From Isoetes taiwanensis (taxonomy: Eukaryota > Streptophyta > Lycopodiopsida > Isoetales > Isoetaceae): DNA of 64,000 nucleotides. Position numbers and translations under genes: made by a program. The notes under the pieces are model-generated. The model did not search any database, was not told the origin of the DNA, and saw only the letters and a list, made by a program, of their open reading frames with translations. The stretch spans positions 248,001 to 312,000 of the forward strand of contig JAJEKV010000034.1 in assembly GCA_021234155.1 (NCBI GenBank), written 5' to 3'. Shown here piece by piece: positions 22,290 through 34,206 of the stretch (position 1 is the stretch's first letter; the number at the start of each line of letters is the position of its first letter).

Positions 22290-25200
22290 CTGTTTTTTTT
22301 TTTTTTTTTTTGAGGGATAAAAAAGATTTTATTTACTTAGAGAGAATGATACAAAGCCACATGGCAGAGGTGCACCCATCCACCTAATATGAGATGGGGG
22401 TAGCTACGTAGTCCAAATTGTACTATTCTCTTTCCCACCTAGACCAGATTAAAATAGGTGCCCCATATTTCTTCCTTTTACCTCTTCTTCACATTTAAAA
22501 AACTAGCCTAAATGTTTTAAGTCTTTCAAGTACAGTGAAGTAGCCGAAGTTGATGATATGAATACCTCCCCGATTCTCAAGACTTCGGGCATTCCTCCTT
22601 TTCCATATTGACCCGATCGTCCGTGGCCACGCTATGTGAACCATTCGGAGGGAGAATTCCTAGCAGCAATTCTTTTGGTTCCTAAGGGGTATTCAACCTA
22701 TCCGCACTCCGGCCCCATACTTCATGCAAAGATCCCACATTCCACCGCACAATGTTCTATGGATTCTTCTTCCTCTTCACACATAGGGCAAAGTGGGCTC
22801 ACGTTATTGTCCCATTTGGAGAGACTAGATGATTGACCCTTGGGACCCCGGGATCACTTGCCAAAGAAAGGCGTTGATTCGTGGAGGGGAGGAATTTCAG
22901 CCAAGCGTTTCTCGTGATGTTTTTAAGGATGTCCTCCGTGATCACTAGCTCCCACTTGGGAGATAATGGAAGAAATCCCTTTAGTCTTCAAACCACTCAG
23001 AGCATGACTTCACAAACTTGTTTGGTCAGATCGAAGGATGTACGACCCATGGACTTTGATCTCCTCTATTTATTGTGTTTGGGAGTACGGAAGCCACACA
23101 TTCCCAAATTATCTTGTCTCCGCCTCCTTTAAACCAAAACAGGCTTGAAATGCTTCCCAACCCGCCGTGTGCTCTCCCATATACCACTTGAGCACAAGAA
23201 TATATACCACAGCTTTTTCCATCTCTTCACAATCCCACGCCACCACTATACCTAATGGGCCTTGTTTATTGTGCAATTCCACCGTACCCACCATGGAGGG
23301 GAGGTCCCCGCTTTAAATTTGCTGATATCAAGCGAATAGTTTCTTTATGGCATTCCAAGCCGAAATAAGACCCTTCGTGAAGGGGGGAGGCTTCTTTACT
23401 TGGCTTGAGATCAAAAAAGAGAGACCATGGAAGCGAGACCTTGAGAGGGCTTACTATGCTTACAAGAATATAATAGAGCTTGGTTGATGAGGTGCAAACC
23501 TCGAGACTTCACCTTTTCCTCAAGAATCATCCATATGAATTTGGCTATTAATACTTTGCTCAGAAGACTATGTCAAACATACCAATTCCCCCTTCGCTTT
23601 GTCCCTCTTGCACTTCCACCAAGCAATTTTGATCGTTGCACCTTCTTCATTACCTCCCCCTGCACGAAGTTTCAATCAGCCCTTCTAACTCCTCGCACCT
23701 TCTCCCTGAGCAAGTAGAATTGATGATATGTATACATAAGTATTGCTTAGCACGCTTTGCCACAAGAATCCTCCCCCCTAAGGGATAACTTTGCTACCTT
23801 CCACCAATTTAGGTGTTTATGTAGGCCTAGTAGCATTTCATCCCATATTCGCACTAGTGATGTTAATGCCCACCGGGATTCCTAACACGCTGGAGTGTTC
23901 ACCCTCGGGATAATTTTCCATGGTAAGCTTTCCAAACATATGGGATGCCTGTTCTCCAAAGGCCACCGCACTAAGCATTTTTTTCCAATTTATGAGGCAA
24001 CCCGAAGCTATTGAGAAGGTGGCCGGTTGTCCCGCACATGACATATTGTTTTCCTCTGCCTCAATAAAACGTAAATGAGTCGCCCAAGATACCGGGTTAC
24101 AGATTTGTTGAAAACCATCCCACATTTCTAGTCCCCGAATGAGACCGCCTCACAGATGCTTGCAGAATAATTGTGAGAGAGCTTCACGCTATATTGAAGA
24201 GGAAGGGAGCCGGGGACAACCTTGCCCGATGCCCCTCTTAATCTCAAATATAGGAGATGATTCACCTTGAAATAAGACTCCAGGCTCGAGCTGATCTCAA
24301 TAGTTTCATTACCCCTTCGTAAAAATATCCCCACAACCCAAATTTTGAGCATCATTTTATGCGTAAAAACTCCATCTAATGCCATATATGCCTTGGTGAA
24401 ATCTAGCTTTAGATAGGCTACTTTTTGTCCCGCTTTTTCTCGCCCAAGGCAACCCCTTCAAAAGCTGCTGCCACATTGCTCGAATACTCCTACCCTAAAG
24501 AAGCCGATTGGGCTTGTGAGATACCTTCCGCTACAATTGGTTTGATCTTCTCTCGCCATAGCCTTGGCTATGATTTTGTAAAATGCGATAGGAGTGTGAT
24601 AGGACTCAATCGTTAATTGTGCTTGGCTCCTTACACTTGGGTACCAAGGCAATGCGACCAGATTCAATCTTGATTTAAATTTTCAGCTTGCAAGAAGTCC
24701 GTGGTATGCGAAAAGATATCATTTTTAATCCATTCCCAATTGCATTGGTAGAATTCGATGGGAATTCCATCCATACCCCAGGACATTTATTCTTAGCCAA
24801 TAAGAGGGTGGCTTTTTCAAGATCCTCCATAGAGAGAGAGCTTACTTCGGAATATCTTTTTGGCTAGAGCTCATTATAGGTGAAACTTTTGATATCACTA
24901 GCTCTTCATATGTATCTTGGAATGGTAAGTTATGTTCCCCAAAAACCTTTGGAAATGATTATGTAAGTACCTTTTTAGATCCCCCTCGGGATTTGAGGGT
25001 CGGCCGTCAGCCTAGTGCAATGGTTGATAGAGTAGACGACCTCTTCTTTTCTTTAGCTGACTTAAAGAAGAACTTGGTGCATTTATCACCTTCATTTAGC
25101 CAAGTCAATCCTGCTTTGCATCTGTTCTCCATTATCTTGACTTCCTCTAGTGCCTTTATCTGTTCTATTATTCCCTTCTCCTCTATCCCATCATTCGGGC

Positions 25201-28200
25201 CCAATGCTCTAAGTGAGTGGAGCTGATTGTAAAGGCTATCCAACTCTCCCCTCTCCCTTTGCACTCAGAAGCTCTACCCCAACTTTTGGCATAATTTTTT
25301 ATATTACCTGGGCCGTTATCATGGTTTCCATCCCTGAGCCCGTTCTGAAAGTGGATTGCCATATGCTTTTACAAGCCTCCACAAATTCTGGATCTTTCAG
25401 ATATCTAGTGTTGAGTTTGAATACTGTTTTAGAGGTTCTAATCTGGCAAATCTGGGTAGATATGACCTGTGGATTGTGATCCGAGATAGCATTTTGTAGA
25501 ATGTTGGATCTATGCACATTTGGAAGGATGGTAAGTGCCTCATCATTGATGTAGCATCTATCATGTCTTGCATAGGTCCTACCCATGCCTATCCATCCGT
25601 TACACCATGTATAGCCCTTATCTCCGCCTACTTCCATGAAGCCTATATCTTCTAACAGCTTTGCACCATCAGTACTTTCTCAAACCCATGCACAATTGCG
25701 TGATGATACCCCTTGTCTATCCTCACCGCTTCCACCATATTGAAATCTCCTACCATTAGCCAAGCTACCTTGTTCCCAAAACCTTTTTAATTTGTGCCTA
25801 AGAGTGGCCCATAGGGCTCCTCTCGCCTCCGGGTTGTTATGGGCGAACGCTCACCAAGCCCCATACTTTACCTTCATGTTGCCATAAGATTAAAGACTAT
25901 CTCCCAAATCGCCTACCCTGACTCACATACTTTTACTTTTTTTTTCCACGCCATGAGGGTCCCTCGCACTAGAAGTTTCCTTTATCGCAAAGAATACCCA
26001 CGTGATTCATTGCCTATTACTTTGAACGGGGCCTCTCAGATTTCTTCCTTTTACACTTATGTTCTTGTAAGCATATCACATCCGGGTTGATCCCCTTTAT
26101 GGCGCTTGCTAACCTACTCTTCGTGTATTCAGAGGATTTTACTCCCCTAGTATTCCAACTGAGAATTTTATGATTCATAAAGAGATGTTTTCGGACCCTT
26201 TTTCCTTTTCATGCTTCTTCTTCTAGACTTGTGCTTGTTACCTTTTTGTTTTTTTTTTCCTGTTAGAGTAGGGGGATCTTCATCCACCATATCCTAGATC
26301 CGCCCACTTATTTTTGTTTGGGGGAATGACTCTCTCTATTTCATCCAATTCCCCATATACCACTATATCTCTCCCAATCCCTCCTTCCGCTTCGTAGCGC
26401 CGCCCTTCTCTCAGGTTTGTTGTTTCCGTATGTACCGAGAAAAGGATTTTTGCTCCTAGAACAATGTGAGTACTCTGGAGATGCCTGGGGAAGAGGTTTT
26501 GACCGGAGTACTCCGCTCCTCCGAGCAATGTTCCTAGTCCTCCCTTTTTGTTTGGAACCTACCACTTCCCATGACCGACATCGTCCCGCTTTTGGTAAAC
26601 TTATGAGATTACCGGGTCAGTATTGTCGATTCGTTAGCTAGCTTTCCCACGATGTTGGAGCAAAGGATTCTCACCTGGCGAGGGGCGCATGGGGTAATAC
26701 ACTTGAGTGATGGGGTGGCTAACCGGTGCACCATTGGATGTGGGAGGATCATTAAGGCCACCGGAGCTTGTTGTTGAGGAGTCCCAGCTTTTCTAGACCT
26801 GACTTGGGGGTTCTCTTCTAGTCCTTCAATCTTTATGTCCTGAACATTCTCAGATATTTCCCATCTATTGGTCAATTTCGGGGGGAACTTGAAAGAGCAT
26901 TTGCCACTCTTAACTACCACCCCTTTAGGTATGCCCCCGACGCTTGCGGTATTGCTACACAAATCTTTGGTCCTTTGGCGATGGAATGTGAGATATATGC
27001 TCCTACCGTGTTAGAAATGACCTTTAAGAATTCAGTGTACCAACATGTCCGAGGTAAGTGTTCGATCTCTAACCAACACGAATTTTGATGGCCGAGATTT
27101 GATGGGGAGAGAAGCCGTGAGTAATATTGATATAAAATGTACTCTCCCATGAATGAGTCTATCATACGGGACACCATCTTATCTACCATCGCTTACGCTT
27201 ATCAAAAAGAATGAGAAAGAAGTTACTTCCGCTGCCTTTAGCTTATCTGTGTTGAGGTAGGCCTAATTTCTTCGTGTGTGCCGAGAGCCAAGATTCCAGC
27301 TTTTCTGAGGTCTAGGAATCCTCCCAGAAAGAAACCAATGATGATCGCGGATACCGTGTTCTCCACCACTTTTACGTGCATACCATGATCTATCTCTCGC
27401 TATTGGATAGTTAGGCTCCTCGCCTACTTCCATATTTCCAAAGACTTTCAGTTCCATTTTCTTCAAGTTGGCCTTTGTTCAGTTTTGCCCGTGATCTTGA
27501 GCAAAACCCGCTTCTACTATTTTAAGTCGTTGATCTACTCTCAAACTCCCCGGGTCGCTTCTGGCATCTTATTCTTTATCCACTCGGTGAATCTAGGCTT
27601 ATTAACTCTTGCTATCGTGTCATTGTTTTTCCAAGCCTCCCTTGCATTACTCCTTGCATTACCACTAGCCGGCCCCGATCTTCCCCTACTCTTACTTTGC
27701 CTCGCTTCACTATCCCTGCTTCGGGTTCCGAAGATCACATTATCTACTCGATGTAGAGGGAAAACTCTTACCTCTTTAAGTCCTTTGGGAATGCTTGATT
27801 ATCATCTGCTCCAGCCTCCATTCTTATCAGTTTCGTTGATTGCTATGTTGCACTTGCAGGAAGTTTTTCTCGCCCCACCGCACTATCTCCTCGCCCCTCG
27901 CCTCTAACATTGCAGCTTTTCAATTTTCGATAGCACTGATGGCGCTCACACTTGCCTTAGAGGCCAGAACTTCCCCTGCTAATGCCTTACCTACTCCCTT
28001 GCCCATTGGGGAATGGTTTATACTATGTGGAGCGGGGGCGGTTGCAAATGATCCTAGATTCTTAACTGACGAAATAGTGGGATGGTTTACCTGGTTCAGG
28101 GCAAAAGCCCCAATTTTTGGGTCAGAACTGTTGGAAACCCCATCGGCTGGGGACGATTGGCGCACCCTGAAGTCCCGCCGGATGGTTGATGTCCACCAAG

Positions 28201-28309
28201 TAGCGGCGCTATGGGTCGATTCGGGGCCATAGGGCCCCGCTTGTTTATACTGGTCGACCTGTGTCGATTCCAAGTCGACGGGTACCGCCTTCGGGCCCAT
28301 AACGTCTAT
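22290..28309 (-). mobile_element. LINE (L1-like), nearly full length, decayed
   Basis: The 3' end is a poly(T) tract at about 22293-22312 (poly(A) on the minus strand). Reading upstream on the minus strand: a reverse transcriptase C-terminal part (GCLINWKKML, LGIPVGIN, near 23860-24010), motif A region LDFTKAYMALDGVFTHKMML (about 24340-24410; the family has KAYD, so the catalytic Asp is replaced by Met), IESYHTPIAFYKIIAKAMA (about 24560-24620), the linker WLNEGDKCTKFFF (about 25060-25100), endonuclease end YTWCNGWIGMGR and SDHNPQVI (25470-25610), then ORF1-like pieces to 28300. A 13-bp direct repeat TTTAATATTCTCT flanks it (22277-22289 and 28310-28322) and may be the target duplication. Many stops and shifts make it inactive. 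Confidence 0.8.
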
Positions 28310-28501
28310 TTTAATATTCTCTTTTAGACCTTGCCTTTTATCAAGATACCCCCATCAATATATTGATGCCCTTTTCCCTTAATAAAGGCCCTTCTATAAT
28401 AGTCAATGGTCGTTCCACTTAAAGTATAGATATCCCTTGCTCCCTTTTTCGAGTTTCCACGACCCGATCCCCTTGATCGCCACATTGTCTATTTTTAGAA
28501 G

Positions 28502-29345
28502 GTGGTCAATATGGACGATGCTCGTCTCCCTAAACTAGCTTATATCATGACAATGGGGCTGCAGCGCCTCAAGGCCTGCTGGAGGGAAAAGAGAGCTCAA
28601 TGGTTGGCTAGATGGAATGTGCAGGATCACAGGTGCATACATGTGCAAACAGAAGCAGATCGCCATAGCTTGAGGCAATATCTTGACGCTTGCTTCCTCA
28701 GCAAGCTTTGGGATGCCAGTGCCTTTGAACATGTCAAGATAGCACACTACCAGCGCCACATAAATCCCACATTGGAACGAGGCCCGTAATGCTACCTGCG
28801 TACCCACTTGCCCATGAAAAGGCGCAGACTCATTGCCTCCATTCGCACAGGGGCACATCATCTTCGAATTGAGATGGGCAGATGGATTTGTGAGCCACGC
28901 CAGATAGGCTCACAAATGCCGCCAAATGGGAGTCATTGAGGATGAATCTCATACCCTTCAAAGTTGCCCAAAGATATGATCAAATCCCGACGCTTATGCC
29001 GAAGTTGGTCGCCCTCGCCACGCTACATGTGACATTGAGCACAAAGATCCGTGACGGGCGCCGGATCATACCTTCAGGAGGTTATGGACATGCGAGATTA
29101 GCTATGTCCTCGGGCACACACTTGACATGTATATATACATTTATTTCATGATGATATATACTTGTACAGTTTGATAGTGCTCATTCTTATTACTGCCACA
29201 GTTTTTCCCTCAAAAAACCCTTCAGGGCGGGGGTTTTTTTTAACCCGGACAGTAATAAGTTTGATGCGCTCCTTCTGGGTCCCATAGGCCGATTGGTCTC
29301 AGTGGACGATAAAAAATCATTCTTATTCTTATTCTTATTCTTCTA
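28502..29345 (+). mobile_element. 3' end of a second LINE type with a TTCTTA-repeat tail
   Basis: The C-terminal tail of a non-LTR reverse transcriptase: LKACWREKRAQWLARWN, then RRLIASIRTGAHHLRIEMGRW and MGVIEDESHTLQSCPK, the usual IEDE.H.L..CP zinc-type ending. The sequence finishes in TTCTTATTCTTATTCTTATT (about 29318-29344), a short-motif tail instead of poly(A), as seen in some LINE clades. A hairpin (CCCTTCAGGGCGGGGG-type) lies near 29215-29255. It is 5' truncated and broken by frameshifts. It may be of the same type as the fragment at 47575. Confidence 0.65.
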
Positions 29346-31447
29346 AAATATTTCAATAGTTGTACAAATTTCTCACTTAGAATAATAATATCTCTTGCCG
29401 TTGTAATATTAGGCAACATCTAGGAATATTAATTTACATAGAATTTGCCATATTTTCCACCCCATTCAATATGGATCACTCCTGCATGCTCGTTTCATAT
29501 CAGTATTGCATGGCTCAAGCACACACCCCTCCTCCTACGTGTCGGGGCTCGGGTGTATTTCATTGTGTTTGCACCTGATAAACATGCTTTTGCAGATAAG
29601 CGACTTGGCGTGGATTACTGCACTCTTTGATTCTATGACTATCCATATTCCAATGATATACTCATTGGCAAATGGCCTTTGTAGCGGTACATGTTACACA
29701 GATGTTGCTTTCTTGAGGTTGTTAGGGTGTGAACAATTTTCTTGAAGTTGTTGGGGGTGTGAACAATTTTCTTGAGGTATGACCCATTGAACAAGTGCGA
29801 GATACCATACCTTTGGCAAATAATATAATACATAGCTTCTTCTAGAGTGGATGGTCCATAAACCTCTTTGAACATCCTAACATCGGATACAACTCAGGTC
29901 ATTATCAAGGAAGCAGATGGTATCTCCTTCAATTTGCTAATTTGGAGAAGAAGTTGATCAACAAATTCTCTTTTTTCTTTTTCTTTTTTTTTGGGTTTTG
30001 AAGGGGAGACACAAAGACATGGCGCCAAGCAGTTGCCCGGGATTTTGAGATGCAAGAATACACGACTTCTTTCAACGTCTCCCCCAACTTCTCCCCTTTC
30101 CCTCCCCCTTTCGGTCTCACCCCGCTCTGGGTTTTTGTAAACTTTCTCAACTATTTATTTGGAAATTTTGTAAGAAAATATTATGAACCAGTTCTTGTTA
30201 TATGATGTGAAAATCTAACAATGATTCAATGCAAAACCTAAATTTTGTCAGTATGAATTTCATTTTCAGTATGAGTTCCAAACGTCAGGATCTGACCCAC
30301 TTTAATTAAATGCGACTTTTAACCGCTCTCAGCAATTGAACTTTTAGGAGATTGGCATACTAGCCCAAGTTTTAGGCCAACATTTTGGATGATCTGCCGA
30401 GATCTTTCTTTACCTAGTTGGGAAGTGAACAAAGATTACTATTGTGCTTAACTTTTTTTGTTGCAGGAAGGATTATGCAGATGCTGTCAATATGCCAATT
30501 CTTCTCATCAACATAAAAGTCAGGTGTTTTTATATTGTTTGTTGAATCTCAAGAGGCATATCAAGATTCCTATTCTTTTTACGTATACAATTTTACTTTG
30601 GAGTCTTTTGCTACTTTAGTCATTAAAGATCATATGAAATACTTTCATAGATGAAAGCATACGCTAGCACATGCTTGGTTCATCCATCACCATTCATCCA
30701 ATTGCTACATTATCTTGCCAAAATTTGCCAAGTTGAAAAGGATCTTTTGTGCTAAACTTGTGAGTTCTAGGATTTGTTAACCAGCTACAATTCATGCAAT
30801 GTGCTCCATCTAAAGTAACTCAAAAGATGCTTATCGGATGGCTATTAATATTGGAGTCTTGCATTTTATTTTGGGCAATTGAGGTTATTGATAAATGTAC
30901 TATAGAATAGTCGTAAACATGTATTTTTTATAAGCTAGATTTATATGCATATATTTTTTACATCATTGCATTAAGCTAGTTGCACATTACATATACTATG
31001 TAGGCATGTTTTTGATAAAGGCACATTCACGTAATTCTGGGAGTCAAAATTATTTGTTGATCCATATAGTTAAGAGTAGATCTAGTATCACTCCATATCA
31101 CACTTTTGTTTCGGGCATGATTGATCCTTACTATATTTTTAAAGTTTTTTTCCGAACAAAGAACGAAAAAATAGATCTTTGGGGTCGCCTACTTTTAATG
31201 CCTATTTTCTTGATTCTTTTATCTTTACCTCCTTTTACAATTCAAAATTGTTTTTGAGAGAAAAATTAGAAATTTTTGCATTTCAACCTACTAGCCTTAT
31301 AGGGACTAGTAATCCAAATGAATCCGGAGCTCCTGATCTGTAAATTGTTATAATTTTTTTTTTTACAATTGCCAAATAGGATAGTGGATTATCTTATGGA
31401 TTTCTTAGAGGATCACCAGCTTTATTGTGACATTCTCTCATTACTAT
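29346..31447. other. AT-rich intergenic region
   Basis: No gene is recognised. A 30-bp unit (TTCTTGA(G/A)GTTGTT(A)GGG..GTGTGAACAA) is duplicated at about 29711-29775. An 84-codon frame at 31006-31257 has a hydrophobic end but matches nothing I know. Confidence 0.35.
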
Positions 31448-32084
31448 GCAATTTTGGTGAGAGACTCGTCTGGAGGGGGAAAACTGGCCTAGATAGGCAT
31501 ATCTTTCATCACAGCAGTGTACAAACATTTGAAAAAATATCTAAAGGGCTAGACGACCACACCAATTTGGTCTGACTACCCAGTAATAATAAAGGGGACC
31601 TGTCATAGGAACAACCCAAGCCCCTTTAAGATGGCGTAAATAAGAAAGGCAAAAAGGAGGCAACGTACGAAAGTTTATCACCGGGATGAAAAACCCCGCC
31701 CTTTCGGGTTTTCGAGGAAAACCCTAATGATAAACCTTCGTCCGATGGCTCCAAAGGAAAAGCCCAGGCCATCAAAGTGGAGACCATTGATGAAAAAGTC
31801 GAGGAAGCACAAGATGGAGATCGCAAATAAGACGATTCCTCTCAAACCCAACACGAGAGCCATAAGAAAGAAACAAATGGCCACGATCACCTAAAAAACT
31901 TAAGTAAAAGAAACGAACAAAATGCATTAGACATTAGAATAGAATAGGAGGGAAGTAACTCAAAAAAGTTCGAGTTCTCCACAGTTGGATGAGATGGCCT
32001 GAAAAAAAAAACAACGTAAAAAGAAGCACGTAACTCAAAAATATAAGCCATCACGCCGGCTCGGCGAAACCCCCCACAGAGGCT

Positions 32085-32345
32085 GGTCCATAACAAATCA
32101 CAATCCTTCAATAGGGGCTGGTCACGCGAGCCACGCGATATAACATCATACAGCAAAACCACATAACCTCTCAAACACAGAGGGGCTCACACGAGAAATG
32201 ACAAATACTTCAAGAAAAAAGGGCTGGTCACACGAGCCAGGCGACATAACATCATATCTTAAAACAACATAACCTCTCAAAAATAGAAGGGCTGGTCACG
32301 CGAGCAACGTAATATAGAATCATAAATCAAAATGAAAAAACATGA
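32085..32345. repeat. Tandem repeat with GGGCTGGTCACGCGAGCCA unit
   Basis: The phrase GGCTGGTCA(C/)(G/A)CGAGC occurs at about 32116, 32222 and 32290, with a worn copy at 32085. Each is followed by ACATAACATCATA-like sequence and CATAACCTCTCAAA. The spacing is irregular, between about 68 and 107 bp. Confidence 0.6.
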
Positions 32346-33015
32346 ATGTAGATAACTTAGGGTGGGAAGGGAGGGAACTGAGACCAAAAAACTGTTGTGA
32401 GAAGATGCCGATAATGGAGAAAGAGCCCTACAACGTATATACAGCCTCGTCTCTCCCCAAAATGGCGATCCGACGGTGTCGAATCGCATGCATTTTGGTG
32501 AGAGACTCGTCTGGAGGGGGAAAACCGGCCGATCAAAAGAGAACTTCCATTTCGAAGGCCATGATCAATATTGAAACACAAGAAAGAGGGCTTATGACAA
32601 TAGACAAGGTGGATATATACTGGGAGAAAAAAAAAAATTGAGCACGTTAAGAAGAAGAAGAAATACAAGGAAGACTATGTTGGACGTGTTAAAAGGAAAT
32701 AAAAAACTTAACAAACAGTCAAATAACACAGATGATAGACCAAATCCTGAATGCACTCATAACAAATACAACAATAACACCAACACTCAATGAAAACAAT
32801 ATGTTTGGAAAGTCTCATGGCTAGAGAACAATTAGGCATAAAAATGGTATGATAGAGGAATTGACGGGCATAAGCAACAAGGGCAAAAACAATTTTCAAA
32901 TGTGCCATCACGGATATTGACCAAAAGATAAAAGATATCAAGTTATGACAAAAGACAAGACGAGAGTACAAAGGAGACATGGACGATGACAAAATAATGG
33001 AAAGCCTAACCATAA

Positions 33016-33115
33016 TTTAAAAGCCGCACACTCCATGAAGGGAATTTAAAAGCCGCACACTCCATGGCACACTCCATGAAGGGAATTTAAAAGCCGCACA
33101 CTCCATGAAGGGAAT
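33016..33115. repeat. Short tandem repeat, TTTAAAAGCCGCACACTCCA unit
   Basis: Three copies of a 28-40 bp unit ending in TGAAGGGAA; the middle copy has an extra GGCACACTCCA. It sits just beside the tRNA-like promoter boxes on the minus strand. Confidence 0.7.
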
Positions 33116-33142
33116 ATACGTTATTAAATGTGAAAAACAAAA

Positions 33143-33225
33143 TATGCCAACACGAGGATTCGAACTCTTAACCACAAGTTTAAAAGCCCCACATCCTAAC
33201 CAGTACGCCAACATGTACTACGAAA
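33143..33225 (-). other. tRNA-related A/B boxes, possible SINE head
   Basis: On the minus strand TGGCGTACTGG (33200-33210) resembles an RNA polymerase III A box, and AGTTCGAATCC (33156-33166) matches the B box in 10 of 11 positions, with normal spacing between them. I could not fold the segment into a full tRNA: the T stem and anticodon stem do not pair. It is more likely a tRNA-derived SINE head or a degraded tRNA copy than a working tRNA gene. Confidence 0.35.
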
Positions 33226-34206
33226 TGAAATTAATAAAGTTATACATTAGTGTTGTAGAACCAGAAACTACAGACCATAACCTGCACAGACGAAAATAGG
33301 AAGGGAAGGCCGCCGTTAGACAGAACGGCATGCAGTTTGATGATGGCAGAGGGATCAGAGATGAACAAATATGGCTTGAATAAGGAAGCACCAGTCCAGA
33401 AGGCAAAGGGCAAACCTATAGTCATAAGACAACAGAAAAACAGACGGATCCATCAAGCCAAGTGACATGAAGAAGAGTAGACCCACAGATTTGTTAAAGC
33501 TATAGGAAACAAAGGAGATTTGAAGGGATGATTTGACCAAACGATCTGATAGGGAAAATTCGGATTGGGGATCAGATTTACAGAAATACAAAAGAACATA
33601 GTAGCATCCACGGCAAATCATATTTAATACTGGAAAAGCCCTATTGATGCTATCGAAAATATATGAAAAGTCTATGCTTAGGCAAAGAAAAGAATCGTTG
33701 TAGATCAAGAAGCAATCGATGCTTGGCACAATTGACATGAAATAATCCGAAAATGCCAGAAGAAAATCGATGCATCATAAGAGGAAGCCATCCATGCTTG
33801 CTATGCTCTGCTATGCCAAAACCGATATACATCCATGCTAAACGACATGAAAATCGAAAGTGCACAAAGCCAAATCAAAGAAAAACCAGTACAAGGTAAT
33901 TGACACTGTAGAAAAAAGAATATGAAGATCACAAAACCGTTGACGAAAGCCAAATATCAACAATTCAAAATTTATCTATCTGCCAGATAAGAATAACCGC
34001 TACCGCTAGCACCACGAAGAGACATAGCACCAAGAAGAGACAAGAACGTTGATGAACATAGTGAATTGACAAGACAAAACTAAGACGAACTGAGACAAAA
34101 AAACTGCTGTGAGAAGACGCAATAATGGAGAAAGAGCCCTACAACGTATATATAGCCTCGTCTCTCCCCAAAATGGCGATCCGACGGTGTCGAATCGCAT
34201 GCATTT

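Larger units (their letters stand above)
31448..34206. repeat. Interspersed direct repeats: a 120-bp pair and a 41-bp pair
   Basis: A repeat of about 120 bp (from GAACTGAGAC through GGCGATCCGACGGTGTCGAA to GCATGCATTTT) occurs at 32375-32496 and 34087-34206 with few differences. A second pair of about 41 bp (TTTTGGTGAGAGACTCGTC, TGGAGGGGGAAAA.CGGCC) occurs at 31448-31489 and 32490-32530, the latter joined directly to the first 120-bp copy. The arrangement suggests a small composite or terminal-repeat element rather than a gene. No coding domain is seen inside. Confidence 0.65.

Noticed and set aside
29220-29255. Bacterial-style terminator hairpin
   Set aside because: The GC stem with a T run occurs in a LINE 3' region; there is no prokaryotic context.
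33143-33225. A working tRNA gene on the minus strand
   Set aside because: The B box is good, but the T stem and anticodon stem do not pair and no 7-bp acceptor stem can be formed.
32277-34200. Repeated minus-strand frame MRFDTVGSPFWGETRLYI as a duplicated gene
   Set aside because: Both frames arise from the same 120-bp DNA repeat and end differently just outside it, so they are repeat-derived.
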